In this document: piece by piece, positions 31,387 to 43,159 of the stretch | Numbering within the stretch: position 1 is the stretch's first letter | Layout: each line of letters begins with the position of its first letter | Notes under the pieces: model-generated | Databases searched by the model: none | Seen by the model: only the letters and a program-made list of their open reading frames with translations | Told to the model about the DNA's origin: nothing | Translations under genes and position numbers: made by a program | NCBI GenBank assembly: GCA_023512835.1 | Contig: CM042088.1 | Location: forward strand, 34,985,664-35,049,663 | Length of the DNA stretch: 64,000 bases | Reading direction: 5' to 3' | Source: Taxillus chinensis | Lineage: Eukaryota; Streptophyta; Magnoliopsida; Santalales; Loranthaceae

Positions 31387-33390
31387 TTACTTGACAGGCT
31401 TCCAGGCAGCAATTGCGTTAAGAACTCGTCCTTTCCAACCTTGTACCAACCACCCGTTGTCTTCCTCCACCAGGAAATCTTTATGGTACGCTGATGCTAC
31501 CCACTTCTTCGCTGTCTTTACAAGCTCCTCGTTCAAGGGAAGTCGCCTAAACCCAACTCGCTGATTCCGGGACTGCCACTGCCGATACGTCTCTGATCTC
31601 TCGTTCCTGTTAAACCCCTCGCATGCAATCACATTCCTCGACCCGTTCCCAAGCACCGTCTGCTCGAATATCATCCTGTCCGGAATCTCCCTCGGCACCG
31701 TGCTGTCCAGAATGTCGAACATAGAAGAGTAGTTGTACATGGCTTCCCGGAATCGGGTGAGGAAGTACGGAGTAGTGAAGGCAGCACTCCAGACGCCTTG
31801 GATGAAGACCTTGGGGTTCATGTCCTTGATCAGTTTGAGCACCATGTCTCGTGGGCTTGGACTCTCCATCGCCACCGTCTCGTCGAATAGGAATCGGAAT
31901 TGGTACATGCAATTCACCACAAGAACCTCATCACTCTCCGTCCTAATATCCGACAGCCGGATTGTGTCCCATCTCTTTGTGACGATGTCGAACTTGAACC
32001 TAACATTAAACCTTTCCGCATAGTTTGCCAGCCGGCGCCCTGTTTCCTCGATCCATTCTGTTGGCCTCGCGCCTGGTTTTGGAGACTCAATCGCTGTTAT
32101 CCATAGCAATGGCGGCCCACCAAGCGTGGAGGAGAGTTGTTCTATGAATGAAGGCCATTGGAAACCATAGTTAATTCCAAAATCAATGATGTGAAGCTTT
32201 GTTGCCTTGTCGGCAACGTGCATAATTGTCTTGTTAGAGAAGAAATACGAGAGCTTGATAAATGGGCAGACAGATGCAAACAGATGTTGGCATTTCAATC
32301 CCAATGTTGCCGTCGATGATGGGTGGTTGAAAATGGCTGTGTATCTCTGAGTTCCAGTGCCAGCCAAACGTGCCTCCAGGCCATCAGCAAAATAGCTTGC
32401 AAATCTCTGCATCCCATCTCCGTTTGGGGAAGAGTGTTGTCTGATCTGCGCCAATAGCTCTGTTGCACTCCTTTTTTGATGAGCTGCGATTGCTTCCGCA
32501 CAAAGATTTAAGTGAGCTCGCAGGTCAAAATTTCTCTTCTTACGACGTTCCCTCTTACCACTAGGCCGCTGTAAATTCATGCTCTCAAATGCTCTACGAA
32601 GTTCAGATTCACATTGTTCTCCACTCGACAACAATATCAAATCAAACATATCTGACTCCGACCTCATTCTAGGTTCAGTACGAAGAGCTGGTTGCCTTGT
32701 CATGTATCTCCCAACATCATCGTGTCCTTTTTGATCCTGATGAGGCAGCAAACTAGTACTCGTAAGATCCCCCAAAGTAGATTCATTTTCTCCAGACGTA
32801 TAAGGAAACTTTTGCCTGTCGTTTGTAGAATCCCCACAGCCATCCTCAACAATATTTCTCTTGCCAGTAGCCGAACCGAACACGGACTCAGAACTTCTTG
32901 GTTGTGGAGTGAGCTCAAAAGAAAGAGTTTGCCCACAGTGGGGCTTATGCTTGCTGAAGTGCCAATCCCACCTAGGATCCCTCGTCTCACTGGCGTCACA
33001 AGGCTCCTTATTATTGGTTCTGTGATACTTGTCAATCTTGCTTCCACCCGCGCTTCCGAGTGGTTCATTAACAAGTGATGCGTTGGGGTCATTTGGAGGA
33101 GGATCTAGAGCCTCATAGAAAGATTTCCTAGTGGCCTGAAATGCAGACTGTTCAATCGCCAGGTCTTCCGTGTCGTCTGCCATGAGAATATCATATATGT
33201 ACTGGATTATGCCATCATTCAAATCTGGGTCCTTCCAGTATTGTCCATCGACGACCCTCCATGAGAAACTGCTATGTTCCACACTAACAGGAACCGCAGG
33301 ATTTGCAAATGGGTCATCGACATGTATTAGTCTTTCGAGTTCAAATGGATTGATGAGATTCGGATGGGTAGAAGCGCTTCCTGACTCCAT
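31387..33390 (-). CDS. GRAS-family transcription factor, LISCL group (SCL9/SCL14-like)
   Basis: A 667-residue protein reads from the ATG at 33390-33388 to TAA at 31389-31387 in one open frame; GRAS genes commonly lack coding introns. The start MESGSASTHPN is chosen as the first ATG; the frame extends eight codons upstream without one. Residues about 57-95 (GIIQYIYDILMADDTEDL ... SFYEAL) match the acidic N-terminal motifs of LISCL proteins, which serve as transactivation regions. A basic patch (KRERRKKR, about 279-287) may be a nuclear signal. The GRAS domain follows: leucine repeat I (DLRAHLNLCAEAIAAHQ, from 289), VHIID-type LHIIDFGINYGFQWP (about 399), the PFYRE region (VLVVNCMYQFRFLFDETV, about 489) and SAW (VGFRRLPLNEELVKTAKKW, NGWLVQGWKGR). 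It is presumably a nuclear regulator of stress or development; the target genes cannot be read from sequence. It is the only intact gene in the window. Confidence 0.95.
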   Translation of the reverse strand: MESGSASTHPNLINPFELERLIHVDDPFANPAVPVSVEHSSFSWRVVDGQYWKDPDLNDGIIQYIYDILMADDTEDLAIEQSAFQATRKSFYEALDPPPNDPNASLVNEPLGSAGGSKIDKYHRTNNKEPCDASETRDPRWDWHFSKHKPHCGQTLSFELTPQPRSSESVFGSATGKRNIVEDGCGDSTNDRQKFPYTSGENESTLGDLTSTSLLPHQDQKGHDDVGRYMTRQPALRTEPRMRSESDMFDLILLSSGEQCESELRRAFESMNLQRPSGKRERRKKRNFDLRAHLNLCAEAIAAHQKRSATELLAQIRQHSSPNGDGMQRFASYFADGLEARLAGTGTQRYTAIFNHPSSTATLGLKCQHLFASVCPFIKLSYFFSNKTIMHVADKATKLHIIDFGINYGFQWPSFIEQLSSTLGGPPLLWITAIESPKPGARPTEWIEETGRRLANYAERFNVRFKFDIVTKRWDTIRLSDIRTESDEVLVVNCMYQFRFLFDETVAMESPSPRDMVLKLIKDMNPKVFIQGVWSAAFTTPYFLTRFREAMYNYSSMFDILDSTVPREIPDRMIFEQTVLGNGSRNVIACEGFNRNERSETYRQWQSRNQRVGFRRLPLNEELVKTAKKWVASAYHKDFLVEEDNGWLVQGWKGRVLNAIAAWKPVK

Positions 33391-33407
33391 GATCAATTTC
33401 CTTTTCT

Positions 33408-33768
33408 CTACCAAATAATTAATAAGACAGCAAAAATATGGACATACAAATTGTTCGACTTTGGTGGGAATTTCATTCCCATTGTTCCAGTTTCTCCAGC
33501 GACAAACAATCTTAAACTGCCCTCTTCATGCATATTCATCAAAGAGCAAGAGCAAAATAATCAAATGGATGCTGCAGTTAAACTGCATCACAGGCATATA
33601 TAAATGTGGGGCCAATACTTGAAAACCTCTGAACAGTGGATGTCATATCACCCTACAAAGTATTCAGTTTCTGCACAGACTTGTAGATGTAGTCCAGATT
33701 GAAGACAAGTAGATGATTATGCTAAAATTCCCGATCAAATTTCAATTTAGATGATGCTAATGAAATAC
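33408..33768 (-). other. Candidate 5'-UTR intron of the GRAS gene
   Basis: On the minus strand a donor-like TTTGATCAG/GTATTT (GT at 33768-33767) and a T-rich acceptor-like ATTATTTGGTAG (AG at 33409-33408) lie 361 bases apart. The acceptor is 18 bases upstream of the ATG. LISCL-type genes often carry such an intron in the 5' UTR. Other AGs nearby could serve as the acceptor. Confidence 0.4.
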
Positions 33769-33942
33769 CTGATCAAATCTCTTGTTCCCTTCCAATTAGC
33801 AATGCCATTATTATTATTATTCTCCCGTGGCTTGAAATCATATATTAGTAGTTCATCGATTGTCGTGTCTGGCTGTCTGGGGTGAAGGGACTTCTTAGGG
33901 ATAACATGGCTACGCTTTGGGGCGCTAGACATGTCCCTTACA

Positions 33943-33951
33943 TTTATATAT
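33943..33951 (-). promoter_or_regulatory. Candidate TATA box of the GRAS gene
   Basis: TATATAAAT on the minus strand, about 175 bases upstream of the candidate intron donor. It would start transcription near 33915. Confidence 0.4.
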
Positions 33952-36082
33952 TATTTTAGTTGTTCCATAGTTCTGCAAAGGATCGGGCACCTGCGATCTG
34001 CTGCTATACAAGGTTGAATATTTAAACAAATATTTTAATCGCATCAAATCGTGTTGTAAAGCATCTGAAATCGGTGATGTTGTCGTTAGTTAATTCAAGT
34101 TGCTTGTCTTTGGGTGTAGTTATTAATTTATTTTATAGGTTTAAGTTGCGACTAAAATTTAGCTCATCATTTGGGAATCCCCCTGGGGGGATGTATGTCG
34201 GTAGCTTGAAATTTAATACTGTCAATGCGTAAATCCGGATCCATTGTTTCAATGCTAATCTTGATTTTCATGCTAATACCTCCACTAAGCTGGAAAAAAG
34301 AAAAGAATTAACCCCTGATGGCCCTGCTGTCATTAGTAGTCTAGACGTACAGTTCTTTAAAAGGTTTAACCACAAACTGTCAAAAATCATCATGTAAAGT
34401 CTGTCTTCAGATTATTTGTGTTCGAAATAGTAACGTTGAATAGTTTATAAATATTATTTTATATTTATAAATATATATTACTAAAAATTAACAAATCAAT
34501 TAATATATATAAAAATTATTTCATTAAATATAAATATATTTTTATTAAATATAATTTAATAAATATATACTTTTATATTATTATTAAATAAAAAAATTAT
34601 TTTTATTTATTTATTTATTATTATTATATTTTTATTAACTACGAAAATATATTAAATAAAAATAATAGTTTTAAGACTTAATTAATTATATTTTTTAGAT
34701 AAATTTATACTTTTATGATATAATTTTTTTTATAGATTCTTATGATTTTATAGTATTTTGTAAATAATTTTTTCGTATGAATGATAAAGTAATAGTCTAA
34801 TTTATTAATAAATATGTTTCAACAAATTATTATTCTGTTCATTCATTTAGGGCTAGCAGCACCCAACGTAAGATTTGGTAGCACTGATCAAATGATGTAA
34901 CTTATATGACGCTTCGAAAACATGCACTACGTGTGCCCGAATGCCTTGATATTGGCTTGATTAAATTGACGTTGGAACCCGTTAACCAAACTATAGATTT
35001 TTTATTATAAAGGAAAATCTTGGTTTTTACTACAAGAAAATAGTCTATTTTTAAGGAAATTAATATGATAAAACTATTTTTTATCTTTGTTTGAAAAAGA
35101 ATAATGATACGGCAGGAAATTAGGCATATCATGAAACTTTTTTGTCATTATGGTAGGCTATTTTCACACGGGGGTTAAATATAATTTCTTACACCTCTAC
35201 CTAATTAAGTACTTTATAATAATATTTTTCTTATAATTTAATGATGCATTTTAAAGTTTTGATAAAAATAAGTTTAGATTTTTTAAAAAAAAATTAAGAA
35301 TAAAAATTAAAACAAGAAATTTATATATTTAGATTATCACTACTAATCATCCAAATAAATTTTAAATATATTTAATTGTTGACATATGTATATTTTTGTT
35401 GATTGTAATAAATAAAACAGATAAAAAATATAATAAATAAAAAATAAAAAAAATATAATTTAAAAGTATAAATTAAAGATAAAAAATATGACGTAGAATG
35501 ATAAATAAAATATATGAAATAATATATGTTTTAATAAAGAAATGTATGAATGTTTTTGTGATATTAATGTATTTTTGTTGATTTTTTTTTGTGATATGTT
35601 TTTACGAAATGTTTCAATTTACATTTTCCCATGAACATAGTTTTTCCATTGATCTCTTTTCCAAAGAAACATAAAATCTACGTTAATTTATTTTTCGTGA
35701 AATGAACGACCACTTAAGCTATGTTTTTTCACTAATTTTTGAGTTCATTTATACTCTCTTATTTTAAATTCAATTATATTATCAAAATTTAAACTCATAT
35801 TTTTTTAAAGAAAACAAGAATTTAGGATGCATTTGAATTCGACATCGCGAAATTACACTAATATCTAATCAATTAAATTTAATCTATTATTTGACATGAC
35901 ACCTAATAATGACAATTTGAGGCACTAATGGTAACTGGTTTAACTTAGGACTAATTGTTGGTCTTATATTGGAGTCCCTACTAAGTACAACTCATCATAC
36001 AAGTGAGATAGGTCATGATGGATGGTAAAATGTTGTGCAAACGTTACCCAATAAATTATTAAGGTGCACATAAAATAAAATA

Positions 36083-36083
<1 letters not shown>

Positions 36084-36157
<74 letters not shown>
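36084..36157. repeat. (TAA)n microsatellite
   Basis: A near-perfect run of about 24 TAA units. Confidence 0.98.
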
Positions 36158-36982
36158 GCAATAGAAGTAAAATTATTAATACAAACCTGGTAATACCTCA
36201 TACTAACAATATTTCTTAATTCTATTTTCGACCCAAACATACCCTCACATATTAATAATAATGGGTAAATAAATAGAGATGTCTAGTTACTATATTAATG
36301 TTAAAATGGTCGTCTGCATAAAGTACTAGGGAAAAGAAGGGGAAAAAATGAACATTTCTTCGGTTTGTGAGCATCAGTTTATTTTTTTATACAAATTTCT
36401 GATACGTAAGGATTCTCCCTCATGAGTGTCTTGAAAAATAATATGAGGAACAAAAAAAAAAAAAATCTCGTACGACACGAAAGTCAGCAAATGGGTACAT
36501 GATTTCTTCCTAAATCCTGATTTCTGGGGTACAGTTGCACCCTTATTATTTATTAGTAATAATATGTTATTCTGAATGTTAAAATATGTTGTCAACAACA
36601 TATTTGTTATTTATTTCTAATCCTGATTTTCGTTTTTTTTTCCTGAATGAATAAAATATGTTGTCCGACTAAATTTCCAATGGAAGATTGTAAAATGCTT
36701 AGCCTATTTGGAGATTTTATTTTATTTTTTAAAATATGATTTTTTTTAAAAATATTATAAATTTAGATAATTTTTCATTACTATTTTTAAAAATAATAAT
36801 ATTTTTAAAACTAATATCATCATATCAAGCAACTAAAAGATTCACCCAATCTCCTTTTTCCTATCTGCAAGTTGGGTTGCCATAATTTGATTTGTTAAAT
36901 ACAATGCGAAAGATGTTTTTACAAAACCACAGCTTTAAGAACTTCAAAGATTAGAGGTTTACGGTCATTTTTCCAGCAACAC

Positions 36983-37009
36983 AATATATATATATATATA
37001 TATATATAT
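36983..37009. repeat. (TA)n microsatellite
   Basis: A perfect TA run. Confidence 0.95.
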
Positions 37010-38270
37010 CTTACAATTGAAAAAGTCACAATTATTATTTATTAGTAATTATATTATATAACATAAATATGAAAATTATTATTGTGCTTATTATAATATT
37101 TACCAATATAATAGTAATTATTATTATTTATTAACTGTTTCTACATGATATTGGATTTAAAAATTAATTATGATTAATTTACACCATTATTTTCAAATTT
37201 ATCTATATAAAAAACATTAATATGACTTTTACTAATATAACATGTTTTTAAATAGATTTAGCTAAAATACCCTATTTGACTTCCAAATTCTATATAAAAA
37301 TATAAATTATCTTTTAAAAAAATAATTACGTATGTAAACTATTTATTTGGATCAATTTAAGTATAATATTTTTTAATTAATTCATATTTTTTGTTGCATG
37401 AAAACCAAATATAAAGGTTTAATTATTTGAGATGAAAATAATAAAAATAATTTTTTTATTATTTTTAGTTTTATATTTTTGTATGTTATATTACATTTTA
37501 AAAACAAAAAAAAAAGGACAAAACAAACATGTCATAATTTGCTTGTTTAATTAGCTAAAAAAATCAATGATATCTGCTAAAAGTTATCATTGATTTTTAA
37601 TTGCTCTTAAAAGATTTTGAACATTGAATTATATTTTCTATTTGAATATCATATGTAGTTTACCTTATACTTTTACTGTTTTTTAGAAAATGATATTGTT
37701 TTTATTAGTTATTAATTAAGGCTTATGAGACCGGTATCTTTTAAAAAAAGTAAATATTATTCATAAAGGCAAAAATGTAGAAATAGTGAATTAAATAATG
37801 AACTTAATTATTTAAATTTTATACCATTTGAAAAATAGCAAGTCTTCAATTAGTGAATTATGGGGCGAGGTTCTATGATAAGATTAATAGTAGTTGACGC
37901 GAACGCTAATTGTAATCTTTATTTAGATGAACATAAATAAACACAATGTCATTAATAATGGAATTAACATTTTTAGATAAAAGTAATCTAAAAAATTTAC
38001 TTTTATAAGTTTTAACCAAAAACTTGTACAATACAATATAGCAAATTTAATAAATCTTTCACTATTATATTAAAATACTAATTTTTTACTCTTCTATATA
38101 TTTTAAATCATTCCTTATAACTTTTTGATCTTTGGTTGGATTGATGGGAACAATTATTTTAATATTAAAATAAATTTTAGCTAGTGATGTTTGCTCAAAT
38201 TCAATAATTTTAGTTATTCATTTGATGTAGCAAAATTGAATCTACTTCTTTTAAAACTAACTCTAAGGCC

Positions 38271-38689
38271 ATGTTTGGTACGTAAGAAAGGTAAGTAAAA
38301 GAATCAAAATTTATTCATTTCTCACGTTTGGTATAGTAATAAAAAGGGAATCAATTTTTTTCATGGGAATGTTATACCCTCATATAGGGGTAAATTGATT
38401 CCCCTCATGTATCGGGTTTATAAATATTTCCTTACATAAAGTAACCTCTTTATCTTTTTACCCTTTATTTTTTACACATCACACCCAAACCCTTTCACTG
38501 GCAACATCATTCTTTACATTAAACCCATCCTTCTCTTATATGTTGTCCTCTCCATCACTAGAAACCCCACCATCACCACCACGAGTAGCCTCCTTTCGCC
38601 ACTGTCATAAGCCATCCACATTCATGATCTCCCACGAGTAGCCTCCTTCTGCCACCTTTATGAGTAGCCTCCTTCTGCCTACTGTTGGG
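38271..38689. other. Repeat-like stretch with short direct repeats
   Basis: It opens with ggccatgtttggtacgtaag, a word typical of plant MITE ends, but no matching right end is seen. At 38582-38690 the phrase gagtagcctccttctgcc occurs three times in slightly varied form. No coding frame. Confidence 0.4.
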
Positions 38690-39150
38690 CATAAAGGCCA
38701 AGCCTTTTGATGGTGCGCAGCAGATGAGCACTTCATGCCCTAGCCTTCCTCACAATGCACATGCACACTCATCATGTAGATACTAGGAGCATGGGATGGG
38801 TTGGGGAGACTTGATCCCTACTAAACTATGGTTTCTCGCCCCTCCTATTGTGATTTATTTTTCTTTTTAGGAACCTACAGACGTTAGGTGGGACACCAAG
38901 GTGGAAGACTAGATTATTATTTTGTTCATTGTTTTCATTTCATGTTTTATTGTTCTATAGAACAAATGTAACCCTATTAAGGAATGATGTAAAAGAGATT
39001 TGACTCAAATAAAATTATGTGATTTGTCTTGTGGATACTATACATGTTTATTTGTGATGTTTTGTGTGGTATAGTTGAACCCTTGCCCACCATGTGGGTA
39101 AAGGGGAGTCATGAACCAGTTTCCTCGAGTTGAAAATTCGGGGTGTGACA
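38690..39150 (+). repeat. Truncated LTR of family D (3' end)
   Basis: It closely parallels the end of LTR D (48082-48556): the same acceptor-like TTTTTAG/GAACCTA (AG at 38869-38870), the GGTGGAAGAC word and the closing ggggtgtgaca. The 5' part is missing. It abuts copia integrase sequence directly. Confidence 0.75.
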
Positions 39151-40800
39151 TACTATACCTCAAATGGAGTTTTACAATTGATAGCAGTTGTTAGGCTACA
39201 ATTCAACAAATAGCATGACGTGTTCACATCCTCAGCCCAGAAGGCTCTCTTCAATCCAACTTGGGAAAGCATGCACCATGCTCTCTCTAGCAGAGTCCTA
39301 TCCATTATTTTGGCCACTCCATTCTTCTGTGGAGTGTCCTTAACTATCTAATGTCTCGCAATACCTTGATCTGAACAAAATTTATTAAACTCCTTGGAAC
39401 AAAACTCTAACCCATTGTCAGTATGCAGGTGTTTGAGTTTCTTCCAGTTTGATTTTTACCAAAATCTTCTACTCCTTGAAGATCTTGAATGCCTCGGTCT
39501 TATGTTTCATCATGTATACCCAAGTCATCCTTGACTAATCATTGATCAACGAAAGAAGTACCTTACACCTCCCAACGATGGAACACAAGATGGAGCCCAA
39601 CAGTCGGAATGAACTTAATCAAAAGTCACCTTGATTTTGTGAATTGTAGTCTTAAATTGAACTCGTTTCTTGTTTCCAAATACACAATGCTCACAAAAAC
39701 CTAAATCAATTGCCTGATGACCTTCAAGAAAACCATGCTTACTCAAAATTATCATCCCCTTTTTACTCATATATCCAAGATGCATATACCATAATTTGGT
39801 CTGATCTAATGAATTAGAGGATGATACAACTATAAAATCAAAAACTGTAATTCCTTGTAGCATATAAAGATTATTTTGCTTAACTCCCTTCATTACTACC
39901 AAGGAACCTCTAATTACATTCAAGACTCCACCTTCAAATAAACCTTTGCAGCCTAACTGATTCAGAATACCCAAGGATATGAGAATCATTTTTAGCTGTA
40001 GAACATGTCAAACATTGGTGAGTGTTCTGACAGTACTGTCATGTATTTGAATCTATACTGAATCGATACCTATTGCACCGTACATGACATCATTACCCAT
40101 AATAACATTCCCATCATCGATTTTGTTATATATTGTGAACCATTTCCTATTTAGAGTCATATGATAAGAACAACCTGAGTCTATCACTTATGTATTTATT
40201 GGATGAGACTGATCAGTAGTAGTCAAAACCAAATTAGCTTCAGACGAGGTATTCGTTTTTGCTACAACTGTAACTTTTTTTTTGGTATTTTTCTCTCTTG
40301 CCTACTTCTTCGGACACTAATCTTTCCAATATCTATGTTCCTTACAGTAGTTACAAATATATGTGTGATTAAGATTATGGTCCCTCGATTTGTATCTTCC
40401 TCCACCTCTGCTTTTGTTGTTATTCTTATATGACTGATGACCCCTAAATTTCTCAGGATTCATCACAACCAGGTCACTAAATTATTAGAACTAGTTCCTG
40501 ATGCCTTGTGACGAAGCTCACGTGTATAGATTGCTGACCTAACTTCTTCCAGACTAATGATTTCTTTTCTAACAACAAATGAATTCACAAAATTATCTTA
40601 CGAATGAAGTAAAGAAACAAGTAATATATAAGTTGCATTCTCATCATCAATTTTAATATTTACATTTCGTAAATCCAACAAAATTGAATTCAAATTATCA
40701 ATATGGTCTTTTAAGGATTTACCTTCAATATTCGGAGAAAAAACAAATGTTGCTTTAAAAGTAACTTATTTGTCAAAGAAATTTATCGATCTTCATGGTG
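39151..40800 (-). pseudogene. Copia gag-protease-integrase remnant
   Basis: The order on the minus strand is: a gag end with a decayed zinc knuckle (CNYCKEHRYW, the His position now Tyr), a protease (VIDSGCSYHMTLNRKWF), and a pre-integrase domain (LWYMHLGYMSKKGMIILSKH, then CEHCVFGNKK; open frame 39989-39615). The integrase core to 39151 is heavily mutated (a match to GVAKIMDRTLLERAWCML is readable). Many stops; non-functional. Confidence 0.82.
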
Positions 40801-40848
40801 TTTGATAACATCTTTGCTCAAGAATAGATTCCTACGGTTGAACTTACA

Positions 40849-40862
40849 ATTCTGATATCGAC
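40849..40862 (-). promoter_or_regulatory. Degenerate primer-binding site
   Basis: TCGATATCAGAA on the minus strand resembles TGGTATCAGAGC with several changes and lies next to the LTR end. Confidence 0.55.
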
Positions 40863-40863
40863 T

Positions 40864-41397
40864 TGTTAGAGATAATTAAGCAAATAAACAGAAAACAGAA
40901 AATCACACAACACATGGGAACACTGAAATTATGTGGTTCACCCCAGAATAGGGTTATGCCCACGGGTAGTAACAAAACAATTTCACCATATCAAAGAGGA
41001 GTATAGATTAGAGATTATTAGATTACTAGATATTTAGATGGCAAATTGTAGAAATATAGAACAAATGGTAGAGAGAGACTCTTTCACCCATAGATTGCAT
41101 AGCCAGAACAAATTTTAGTACAATTACCTTGAAAAACATATTGTTGTAACTCGTTGAAGCAGCACCACTGGTACAAATCCCCACAGGAGTCGTGTACTCA
41201 CACCAAAGAGAGGAGACAAAAACCCTACTCACTCACACTGCAAATTCTTATTAATGTCGCAAGGAAACAAAGAAAAGATTCAATACCTTTTATATAGAGA
41301 GAAGGGTTTTTCTACTTTCTTTTTTATTGCCTTTACGCTTTATGACAACTCACAAGCATTTACTACATTCTTGGCTACCTATTGATGATATGTTACA
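40864..41397 (-). repeat. 5' LTR of the 39-41 kb copia element
   Basis: The inner end TGTTAGAGAT adjoins the primer site; the outer end is set at TGTTACA (41397). A TATA box (CTATATAAAAGG on the minus strand, about 41298-41287) supports it. The outer boundary is uncertain by some tens of bases because the partner LTR is missing. Confidence 0.65.
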
Positions 41398-41417
41398 AGG
41401 AAAAGGAATTCATGTAG

Positions 41418-41660
41418 CATTACAAGCAAAATGTCATATACCAACGGAAGTCTATACCCACGGATAAGAATCCGTATATGAAAATTGGGTCTATACCAAC
41501 GAAAGGTGAAATAGTTAGTACAAATTGGTTTATACCAACAAAAATATATATCCGTTAGTATAGGGGTATGTTTATAAAAATGATTTACTAATTATCCGTT
41601 TGTATAAGGTTATCTGTAACGACAAATTACTCATTCTCTGTTGGCATAGTTGCATTATTC
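41418..41660. mobile_element. CACTA-like transposon end with subterminal repeats
   Basis: The end word CATTACAAGCAAAATGTC is close to the CACTACAAGAAAA terminus of plant CACTA elements and is preceded by TAG. Inside it, short subterminal units recur in both orientations (tataccaacgga, ctatacccacgga, tccgttagtatag, tccgtttgtata). The other terminus was not found. Confidence 0.45.
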
Positions 41661-41689
41661 ATCTTTTTTGGCCTATTTTTGTGGGGCGC

Positions 41690-42695
41690 TGATATTGGAT
41701 CAGAATTATTCACCGGATTTATCATCCGAATTGATGTGACAGCTGACGTGTTTGCATATGTAGAATTATTAATTTTGTTCGTGGCAAATGACGTGTTTAA
41801 ATCGATTTAATGAATTTTGGATTTAATTTATGTCTTTATCGATTGTTACATTCGCAGAATATGACATGTTTACTTCGGTTCGGGATGAACTTTAGTTTGA
41901 AAAAATAGGACTTCGGTTCGAAAAATAGTAACTTCAATTCGAAAAATGAAGATTTCAATTCGAAAAATATAGATTTCGGTTCGGAAAATAGGACTTCGGT
42001 TCAGGAAATAAGTACTTCGGTTCAGAAATAAGAATTTCGGTTCGGGAAATAAGGACTTTGGATCAGGAAATAAGATATCAGTTCGGAAAATAGGTCTTTA
42101 GTTTGGGAAATAAGGCTTCGGTTCGAAAAATAAGGATTTCGGTTTGGGAAAATCTATTCTTTCTCGAACCGAATCGTCAAATCGAATTAAATCATCCCTT
42201 ACCTGTGGTTTTTTGCATTCTGTGAACTGTAGCTATCTCCGGTGGACTGTAATTTCTGACAAAAACTTCAAACGGTCATAACTTTGCGCATAGTGGTCGG
42301 AATTAGGTCCATTTTTTTATTTGTAGGTATAGAGCTACGAGGTCAAAATATCCAAAGGGGATTTTACGCTCTCCGATTTAAAAAAAAGCACTCTATCACC
42401 TCAAAAACCTGATTTTTAGCAAATTATTGCATTTTTTACTACATCAACTCTCTGAGTTCTAATTTTTAGCAGATTATTATAACTTTTTAGCAGATGTTTA
42501 ATGCGTAAAATAGTACTTTGCTTTTTTTGTAATACATTTATTTTCTGAATCGAACCGATTTAAATGTTGTTCTGTTTTTGCCGTTCGGCCGCCTATTTTT
42601 TTGACGAGCGTGTAATATTTTTTTGCCACGCTGGATGCCTCGCTGGACTGACACGTAGATCCTGTTTTAAATCCGGTAAAATCATCCGGCTAAAA
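41690..42695. mobile_element. Inverted-repeat (foldback-like) element
   Basis: The left flank (caccggatttatcatccgaa ... gtgacag) and the reverse complement of the right flank (ttaccggatttaaaacagga ... gtgtcag) match imperfectly over about 50 bp. The interior is largely the 20-bp tandem array at 41862-42155. No transposase or clear target duplication. Confidence 0.35.
41862..42155 (+). repeat. Tandem array of a 20-21 bp unit
   Basis: About 14 degenerate units fit gacttcggttcggaaaataa; each is a purine-rich AAATA block joined to a TTCGGTTCG block. Confidence 0.9.
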
Positions 42696-42699
42696 ATAT

Positions 42700-43150
42700 T
42701 TATTCATTTTTGCATCCCTCCATCGGGTTTGAGTTCTCTCCCTCCCCTTAATCCCTAATTTTGATTTCCCTATCCGCACACCTTTCTCTCAACTTTCTAG
42801 TTTTCCTACACCAGTGTTATTACTACACACATGCCTTTCTCTCATCTTTATCGTTTTCCTATTCGAGCACTGTCACTACCTGCACCACCTCGAAATCGCA
42901 CCTAAAGTTGTTAATCGAGCCTCATCAGATCATCTCCACATTCGGCCAAAACCTTGGCCTTTTCTTCTCATTGCCATCCATCTTTCGTGTGGGTGTCCTC
43001 CAAAAATGCAATCGAAACCTCTACAAACCGAGATCTACACAAACCATCTATAAATTGAAGCTCTAATCCAAAAGTAAAGGCTCCCCCATCCATGCCTCTT
43101 CCATAGTCGGTTGAAGCCTTAGGCAGCAGATCAAGATATGGTTGTGAATG
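42700..43150. other. Pyrimidine-rich stretch without a supported gene
   Basis: The GC content is somewhat higher than the surroundings and it has the look of a transcript leader or captured exon, with overlapping open frames but no recognisable protein. No call is made. Confidence 0.35.
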
Positions 43151-43159
43151 CTCCATGCC

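Larger units (their letters stand above)
33952..38270. other. AT-rich gene-free stretch
   Basis: More than 4 kb of very AT-rich sequence has no supported gene and no recognisable LTR boundary. It contains two microsatellites (listed). A CACTA-terminus-like word (tactacaagaaaa) at 35028 stands alone, with no partner found. Confidence 0.6.
39151..41397 (-). mobile_element. Broken Ty1/copia element (5' half)
   Basis: On the minus strand there is an LTR (41397-40864), a primer site, gag, protease and part of integrase. The element stops where the family D LTR end begins, so RT, RNase H and the 3' LTR are gone. Protease and pre-integrase sequences resemble the Tork lineage (inference). Confidence 0.8.

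Noticed and set aside
33391..33414. Upstream extension of the GRAS protein by eight codons
   Set aside because: The extension would need a TTG start; the first ATG is at 33390, and the extra bases include the candidate splice acceptor.
33747..33932. 61-codon minus-strand frame upstream of the GRAS gene
   Set aside because: Its ATG lies only about 10 bases from the candidate TATA box, so it would be upstream of the transcript start. No family is recognised and it spans the candidate intron donor.
35028..35041. CACTA-type terminus at tactacaagaaaa
   Set aside because: The first base is not C, no partner end or subterminal repeats are visible, and a single short word is too likely by chance in AT-rich DNA.
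35964..36240. Open frames with poly-Tyr or poly-Leu
   Set aside because: They are translations of the (TAA)n microsatellite and have no other content.
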